This document shows positions 5,012 through 8,788 of a DNA stretch of 8,788 nucleotides, one piece after another; position 1 is the first letter of the stretch, and each line of letters begins with the position of its first letter. Position numbers and translations under genes: made by a program. The stretch spans positions 1 to 8,788 of the forward strand of contig NZ_DATNPA010000324.1 in the NCBI RefSeq assembly GCF_036703385.1, written 5' to 3'. The DNA is from Allocoleopsis sp036703385 (lineage in GTDB: Bacteria > Cyanobacteriota > Cyanobacteriia > Cyanobacteriales > Coleofasciculaceae). The notes below the pieces were generated by a model. It was not told the origin of the DNA, did not search any database, and saw only the letters and a program-made list of their open reading frames with translations.

Positions 5012-7585
5012 ATGGACAAATTAATTTTAATCATAGGCTTGATAGGCTTGATCGTGGGCTTCATAGCCATTTGGTTGAACAAGCAGACAAACGCACGGAA
5101 CCGCATCAGCCATGAACGAGCAAAAAACGCTTTATTACAGTTTGAAACACGCTTAGATGGACTAGAGAGGCAACTACAGCAGGAGGAACAGGAACGCACC
5201 ACACTTCCGGCTGAACTCACAACCCTACCCACTCAGCTCGAAACCATCCAACACAATTACTCCCAACTGCATTCTCAACTCTCAACCCTACAAACTCAGT
5301 TAGAGTCAACCGATGGGGAACGTAGGCAACTCAACTCGCAATTAATAGAACTGCAAAACCAATTCGGGACAGTTTATCAAGCGATTACACCCTTACACAC
5401 CCAACTCACTGAGCTACGCAGCCAGCTAGAGAACACCAACCAGGAGCCAGGGGAATTCCCTACCCAACTTGCAGAGCTGCAAATCGATTTAGAGACTGCC
5501 AACCAAAAGCGTGAGTATCTGCAATTCCAAGTTTCAGAACTACAAAGCCATATTCAAAGCATTACTCAAGAGCGCGAACAACTGTATTCCCAGCTGTCAC
5601 AACTGCATCAACAGGTTGACAGCGTCCAGCAAGAGCGTGCACCTCTACAATCCGAGCTATCACAACTGCAAAACCAACTGCTTACCTTACAGCACGGACG
5701 CACTGATCTGCACTCTCAACTTCCCCAACTCCAAAATCAGCTAGAGACAACCACTCAAGAGCGTGAGTACCTAAATTTCCAAGTTGCCCAATTGCAAAAC
5801 CAACTAGAAACTCTCATGCAGGAGCGATCGCAACTACACTTGCAACTATCACAATTGCACCAGTACATCGATAGTATCCGGCAGGAGAGTGTACCCCTAC
5901 ACACGGAGTTTTCACAACTGCAAAACCAAGTCCTTAGTGTTCAGCAGGAGCGCAGCCAACTGCACTTGCAACTTCCTCAACTCCGAACACAGGTGGAGTC
6001 AACGGCTCAAGAGCGGGAGTACCTGAACTTCCAAGTATCGGAACTTCAGACTCAACTAGAAACCCTCACACAGGAACGAGAGCAACTACACTCTCAACTG
6101 TTGGAACTACGCCAGCAAATTGACAGCGTCCAGCAGGAGCGTATGCCCCTAGAGTTCGAGTTCGCCCAACTGCAAAACCAAGTTCTGAGTGTCCAAGAGG
6201 GGCGCAGCCAACTGAACTCACAACTTCCTCAACTCCGAACTCAGTTAGAGACAAGCGCTCAAGAACGTGAGTACTTGAACTTCCAAGTGTTGAAATTTCA
6301 GACTCAACTAGAAACCCTCACACAGGAACGAGAGCAACTGCGCTCTCAACTGTCGGAACTACGCCAGCAACTTGACAGCGTCCAGCAGGAACGTCTACCC
6401 CTAGCGTCCGAGTTCGCCCAACTGCAAAACCAAGTTCTGAGTGTCCAAGAGGAGCGCAGTCAACTAGACTTACAACTTCCTCAATTACAAAGCCAATTCG
6501 AGAAGACACAGCAAGAGTGTGAGTACCTGAGCTTCCAACTGCCGGAACTGCAAAGTAAATTGGAAAGTCTTACTCAAGAGCGTGAGCAACTCCACTCTCA
6601 ACTCTCGCAACTGCGCCAGCAAATTGACGGCATTCAGCAGGAGCTTATGCCGCTACAGCCGGAATTAGCGGAACTGCAAAACCAGTTTCTCACCCTCCAG
6701 CAGGAACGCACTCAATTGAACTCCCAACTTGCCAAACTGCAACGCCAAGTAGCCCAGGTTAGCCAACAGCGTGAGCAACTGCGATCGCAAAAGTCGGAGC
6801 TGCAAAACCAATTAGAGCAGGTTCCCCCACAGCCTGAACCGATCCAATCTCAGCCAGCTGAAGTCTTACCGCTGATGCAGGTATCAACCTCAGCTCCACA
6901 AGTTTCCCAGGATACGGGTTGGATTGTGTCTCAACAGGGTGAGGGAGACTATCGTACCATTCGTGAAGCGATCCGAAACGCTCAAGAGGGCGATCGCATT
7001 TTCATCCGTCCAGGGTTATACCAAGAAAGTCTGATTATCGACAAGTCTCTAGAAATCATTGGTGACGGGGATGTCGAAGCCATCATTATCCAAAGCGAGG
7101 ACTCCAATTGCCTGCGGATGCAAACTGATTCTGCCTTGGTACGTGGCTTAACACTGAGTGAGATGGGGAGACATTACACCGTTGATATTTCCCAAGGGCA
7201 GCTCATCCTCGAAGACTGTAATATTACAGCCAACTCAAACTATAGCGTAGTTGCCATTGGTGGCCCGACCGCTAACCCCATCATCCGCCGCTGCCACATC
7301 TATGAAGGGAAATGGAATGGAATTTGGGTTTCCAACAATGCCAGAGGCACGGTGGAGGACTGCGATATCTTTGAAAACGGCAGTTCTGGAGTCGGGATCG
7401 GACAGGGAGCCAAATTAATTATCCGACGTTGTCAAATTAATCAAAACGGAGGGAAAGCGATCGCTGTCTATAACAAAGGTGAAGCCACCGTTGAAGACTG
7501 TAACTTGACAGGAAACGCAGATGGTGCATGGGAAATTGCCCAAGGAGGTTATGTCCGCAGTACTAGGAATATAGATGAAGTCTGA
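5012..7585 (+). CDS. Membrane-anchored 21-residue-repeat coiled-coil protein with C-terminal beta-helix
   Basis: This 857-residue protein has three parts. Residues 4-22 form one hydrophobic membrane helix followed by K24, R29 and R31, which by the positive-inside rule suggests the rest is cytoplasmic. Residues 62-607 are 26 contiguous 21-residue units (three heptads each) with no insertion or deletion. Within a unit Leu/Val/Ile/Phe recur at positions 4, 8, 11 and 15, usually at 18; Arg is usual at 1 and Glu at 21. Units 6-25 group into five 84-residue super-repeats. Residues 608-635 are a Pro/Gln/Ser linker. Residues 636-857 are a right-handed parallel beta-helix of the pectin-lyase fold: it opens with the typical YRTIREAIRNAQEGDRIFI segment (647-665) and then stacks coils of about 23 residues, each with EDC or RRC. 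Such beta-helices occur in NosD-, DUF1565- and FBXO11-like proteins and can bind ligands or partners; no catalytic residues are evident. The role is likely structural or scaffolding. The start is fixed by the membrane helix. Confidence 0.85.
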   Translation: MDKLILIIGLIGLIVGFIAIWLNKQTNARNRISHERAKNALLQFETRLDGLERQLQQEEQERTTLPAELTTLPTQLETIQHNYSQLHSQLSTLQTQLESTDGERRQLNSQLIELQNQFGTVYQAITPLHTQLTELRSQLENTNQEPGEFPTQLAELQIDLETANQKREYLQFQVSELQSHIQSITQEREQLYSQLSQLHQQVDSVQQERAPLQSELSQLQNQLLTLQHGRTDLHSQLPQLQNQLETTTQEREYLNFQVAQLQNQLETLMQERSQLHLQLSQLHQYIDSIRQESVPLHTEFSQLQNQVLSVQQERSQLHLQLPQLRTQVESTAQEREYLNFQVSELQTQLETLTQEREQLHSQLLELRQQIDSVQQERMPLEFEFAQLQNQVLSVQEGRSQLNSQLPQLRTQLETSAQEREYLNFQVLKFQTQLETLTQEREQLRSQLSELRQQLDSVQQERLPLASEFAQLQNQVLSVQEERSQLDLQLPQLQSQFEKTQQECEYLSFQLPELQSKLESLTQEREQLHSQLSQLRQQIDGIQQELMPLQPELAELQNQFLTLQQERTQLNSQLAKLQRQVAQVSQQREQLRSQKSELQNQLEQVPPQPEPIQSQPAEVLPLMQVSTSAPQVSQDTGWIVSQQGEGDYRTIREAIRNAQEGDRIFIRPGLYQESLIIDKSLEIIGDGDVEAIIIQSEDSNCLRMQTDSALVRGLTLSEMGRHYTVDISQGQLILEDCNITANSNYSVVAIGGPTANPIIRRCHIYEGKWNGIWVSNNARGTVEDCDIFENGSSGVGIGQGAKLIIRRCQINQNGGKAIAVYNKGEATVEDCNLTGNADGAWEIAQGGYVRSTRNIDEV
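5195..6832 (+). repeat. 26 tandem 63-base units encoding 21-residue coiled-coil repeats
   Basis: Residues 62-607 split into 26 units of exactly 21 residues, most starting with Arg and ending with Gln-Glu. The first five (to residue 166) and the last one are the most divergent. No unit is shortened or lengthened, so the array grew or was maintained by in-frame steps of 63 bases or multiples. Confidence 0.9.
5510..6769 (+). repeat. Five 252-base super-repeats (ABCD, 84 residues each)
   Basis: Inside the 21-residue array, four unit types alternate in fixed order: A (REYLNFQV), B (REQLHSQL), C (RxPLxxEF) and D (RSQLxxQLPQL). Copies lie at 5510-5761, 5762-6013, 6014-6265, 6266-6517 and 6518-6769. 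Copies 3 and 4 are closest at the DNA level; for example 6045-6087 and 6297-6339 are identical over 43 bases. The outer copies have diverged, and copy 5 has lost the D-type proline and gained a Cys in place of the A-type Arg. Confidence 0.88.
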
Positions 7586-7626
7586 AATTACATGACTTCC
7601 TCAAACTTCAGACGGCTTCAGACTTC
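7577..7626 (+). terminator. Inverted repeat spanning the stop codon of the coiled-coil gene
   Basis: GAAGTCTGAA (7577-7586) covers the stop codon TGA and is perfectly complementary to TTCAGACTTC (7617-7626), with a 30-base loop. A second, overlapping partner TTCAGAC (7607-7613) can pair with seven bases of the same left arm, so two hairpins exclude each other. There is no T-run, so intrinsic termination is unlikely; RNA 3'-end stabilisation or processing is an alternative. Confidence 0.35.
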
Positions 7627-7640
7627 CCTCACCAGAGGGA
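7625..7640 (+). terminator. Small hairpin upstream of the SDR gene
   Basis: TCCCTC (7625-7630) and GAGGGA (7635-7640) form a perfect 6-bp stem with loop ACCA. It shares two bases with the right arm of the preceding inverted repeat and could compete with it. The sequence after it is only mildly T-rich (GATTCACTTTCTCCC), so termination is uncertain. Confidence 0.35.
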
Positions 7641-7683
7641 TGATTCACTTTCTCCCTTTATCGAACATCAAATTAGGGAATTA

Positions 7684-7689
7684 AGGGAG
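7684..7689 (+). promoter_or_regulatory. Ribosome binding site of the SDR gene
   Basis: AGGGAG lies eight bases before ATG 7698, a good position. It is one of the few clear Shine-Dalgarno sequences in the window and fixes the start of the dehydrogenase. Confidence 0.7.
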
Positions 7690-7697
7690 AACAGGCC

Positions 7698-8480
7698 ATG
7701 CAGCTAGCAGGGAAAGTCGCATTAATTACAGGTGCCGGTTCTGGTATCGGGAAGGCTGCTTCCCTGCTGCTGGCGCAAGAAGGGGCAAAAATCGCCGCTT
7801 TGGGTCGAACTGAGGATGAACTCCAAGAAACAGTCACCAAAATACAACAGGCTGGTGGTGAAGCTATACCCGTCTGTGCCGATATCTCCCATCCCGATGA
7901 GATGCAACAAGCTATACAAACGATTGTGAATCAATGGGGGCGTCTGGATATCGTTTTTGCGAACGCCGGAATTAACGGTGTCTGGGCACCCATTGAGGAG
8001 TTGGAACCTCAAGAGTGGAATAAAACGATTAATGTCAATCTCACAGGCACCTTTCTCACGGTAAAGTATGCTGTGCCTTACCTGAAAAAACAGGGTGGCT
8101 CAGTGATTATTACTTCCTCGGTTAATGGCACACGCATCTTTAGCAATACGGGAGCTACGGCTTACTCTTGCACGAAAGCCGCTCAAGTTGCCTTTACCAA
8201 AATGGTGGCTTTAGAGCTGGCAAAGCACCGTATCCGTGTGAATGTGATTTGTCCGGGAGCCATTACCACTAATATTGATGAAAGTACTGAGCAACGGGAT
8301 TTAGAGGAGATTAAGGAACCGGTGGAGTTTCCTGAGGGTAGGATTCCACTGACAGATGGCAAACCTGGCTCCTCTGAGCAGGTGGCTCAGCTCGTGTTAT
8401 TTTTGGCCTCGGATGCTTCCAGCCATATTACTGGCACGGAGATGTGGATTGATGGTGGTGAGTCATTATTGCAAGCGTGA
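7698..8480 (+). CDS. SDR family NAD(P)-dependent oxidoreductase
   Basis: This 260-residue protein is a complete classical short-chain dehydrogenase/reductase, a Rossmann-fold enzyme that moves hydride between NAD(P)H and an alcohol/carbonyl substrate. The cofactor loop TGAGSGIG is at 11-18, the structural NAG at 89-91, and the catalytic set is N114, S140, Y156 and K160 (YSCTK). The PG motif after beta-6 is at 186-187 and the C-terminal IDGG at 251-254. Arg37 after strand beta-2, without an Asp, hints at NADP(H) over NAD(H). The Ser-Tyr spacing is 16 rather than the common 13, meaning a slightly longer loop (TRIFSNTGAT), which I have seen in other SDRs and do not regard as a defect. Substrate is unknown; the sequence resembles FabG-like and glucose-dehydrogenase-like members, but neither name is justified. 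It follows the coiled-coil gene by 112 bases on the same strand, with hairpins between, and has its own strong ribosome binding site. Confidence 0.95.
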   Translation: MQLAGKVALITGAGSGIGKAASLLLAQEGAKIAALGRTEDELQETVTKIQQAGGEAIPVCADISHPDEMQQAIQTIVNQWGRLDIVFANAGINGVWAPIEELEPQEWNKTINVNLTGTFLTVKYAVPYLKKQGGSVIITSSVNGTRIFSNTGATAYSCTKAAQVAFTKMVALELAKHRIRVNVICPGAITTNIDESTEQRDLEEIKEPVEFPEGRIPLTDGKPGSSEQVAQLVLFLASDASSHITGTEMWIDGGESLLQA

Positions 8481-8556
8481 AGTACCCGCAGACTTTGCTA
8501 CGTTATTCATGCTAACCCCCTAAATGTGTGTCCGAACCCATCAGCGAGACGATGAT

Positions 8557-8788
8557 ATGATAGGTCGAGCTTGTAAATCCACCAGCTTAAAATTGCGAAA
8601 AACCTTTTCAACTGCCACTAAGACTACCAGAAGATACAGTACTTAATCAAGCAACGCTTGCTTTTACAACAGGATGGCTCTGCGAAGAATTCTTATTTAT
8701 TATTCCTCATCCTAGAGTTAATGATTCAGTAAATACTAGATATGATATTTTTGTAAAAGCAACTGAAGTTATTTATCATACCTATTGT
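8557..8788 (+). pseudogene. Start-less or frameshifted open frame running off the right edge
   Basis: From 8591 to the window end one plus frame is open for 66 codons and reads like real protein (for example LPEDTVLNQATLAFTTGWL and then CEEFLFIIPHPRVND), yet it contains no ATG, GTG or TTG and is preceded directly by TAA (8588-8590). A frame one base away begins at ATG 8557 (MIGRACKSTSLKLRK) and stops at 8646. Removing one A from the five-A run at 8598-8602 would join the two into one continuous protein of about 76 residues to the edge. So this is plausibly the 5' part of a gene broken by a one-base insertion, or a sequencing error. I recognise no family. The stretch is more AT-rich than the SDR gene. 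Bases 8481-8556 hold nothing I can name. Confidence 0.4.

Larger units (their letters stand above)
2222..7464. repeat. Ten HIP1 octamers (GCGATCGC)
   Basis: Exact copies begin at 2222, 3239, 3341, 3977, 4682, 4829, 5824, 6781, 6990 and 7457. They lie both in genes and between them. HIP1 is the hallmark over-represented palindrome of many cyanobacteria. None occurs in the first 2.2 kb or the last 1.3 kb. Confidence 0.95.

Noticed and set aside
6066..6509. Two similar minus-strand frames of 62 and 63 codons
   Set aside because: They are antisense shadows of super-repeat copies 3 and 4 and resemble each other only because the DNA is duplicated.
7698..8480. The SDR as an inactive enzyme because Ser and Tyr are 16 residues apart instead of 13
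   Set aside because: The Ser aligns with the usual SS-x-x-G segment and the loop is merely longer; the Asn, Tyr and Lys catalytic residues are intact.

Overview
The window looks like a chromosomal segment of a cyanobacterium, probably a filamentous one (inference). The strongest evidence is ten copies of the 8-mer GCGATCGC (HIP1), which is hugely over-represented in many cyanobacterial genomes and is expected about 0.1 times by chance in 8.8 kb. Gene content fits: a RecQ helicase with an extra C-terminal helix-turn-helix, a small DUF427 protein, a long Q/L-rich coiled-coil protein and a classical SDR. No rRNA, tRNA, insertion sequence or complete CRISPR array is visible.

Layout, left to right. 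Bases 1-597 hold no convincing gene; a strong minus-strand Shine-Dalgarno sequence at the very edge hints at a gene starting just outside. At 598-1467 (+) lies a P-loop kinase-like protein, convergent with recQ (1512-3641, -). A 450-base gap follows, carrying one isolated CRISPR-repeat-like 37-mer with no array or cas gene. Then come a DUF427 protein (4092-4376, +) and an unrecognised 110-residue helical protein (4410-4742, -). These two are convergent and share a GC-rich palindrome. A divergent 269-base gap leads to the largest gene (5012-7585, +), and an SDR dehydrogenase follows at 7698-8480 (+). The last 308 bases contain an open frame without a start codon that runs off the edge and looks like a frameshifted gene.

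The genes mostly stand alone or face one another, so the window does not read as one operon or pathway. The only same-strand neighbours are the coiled-coil gene and the SDR, 112 bases apart with inverted repeats between them, so co-transcription is uncertain.

The most unusual object is the 857-residue protein at 5012-7585: one N-terminal membrane helix, 26 uninterrupted 21-residue units in perfect register, and a C-terminal right-handed beta-helix. The units are organised into five 84-residue super-repeats (ABCD). Prolines recur at fixed places in these, an arginine occupies every third 'd' core position, and the beta-helix carries a cysteine ladder alternating EDC and RRC. It looks like a membrane-tethered spacer presenting a beta-helix head, probably on the cytoplasmic side; its function is unknown.
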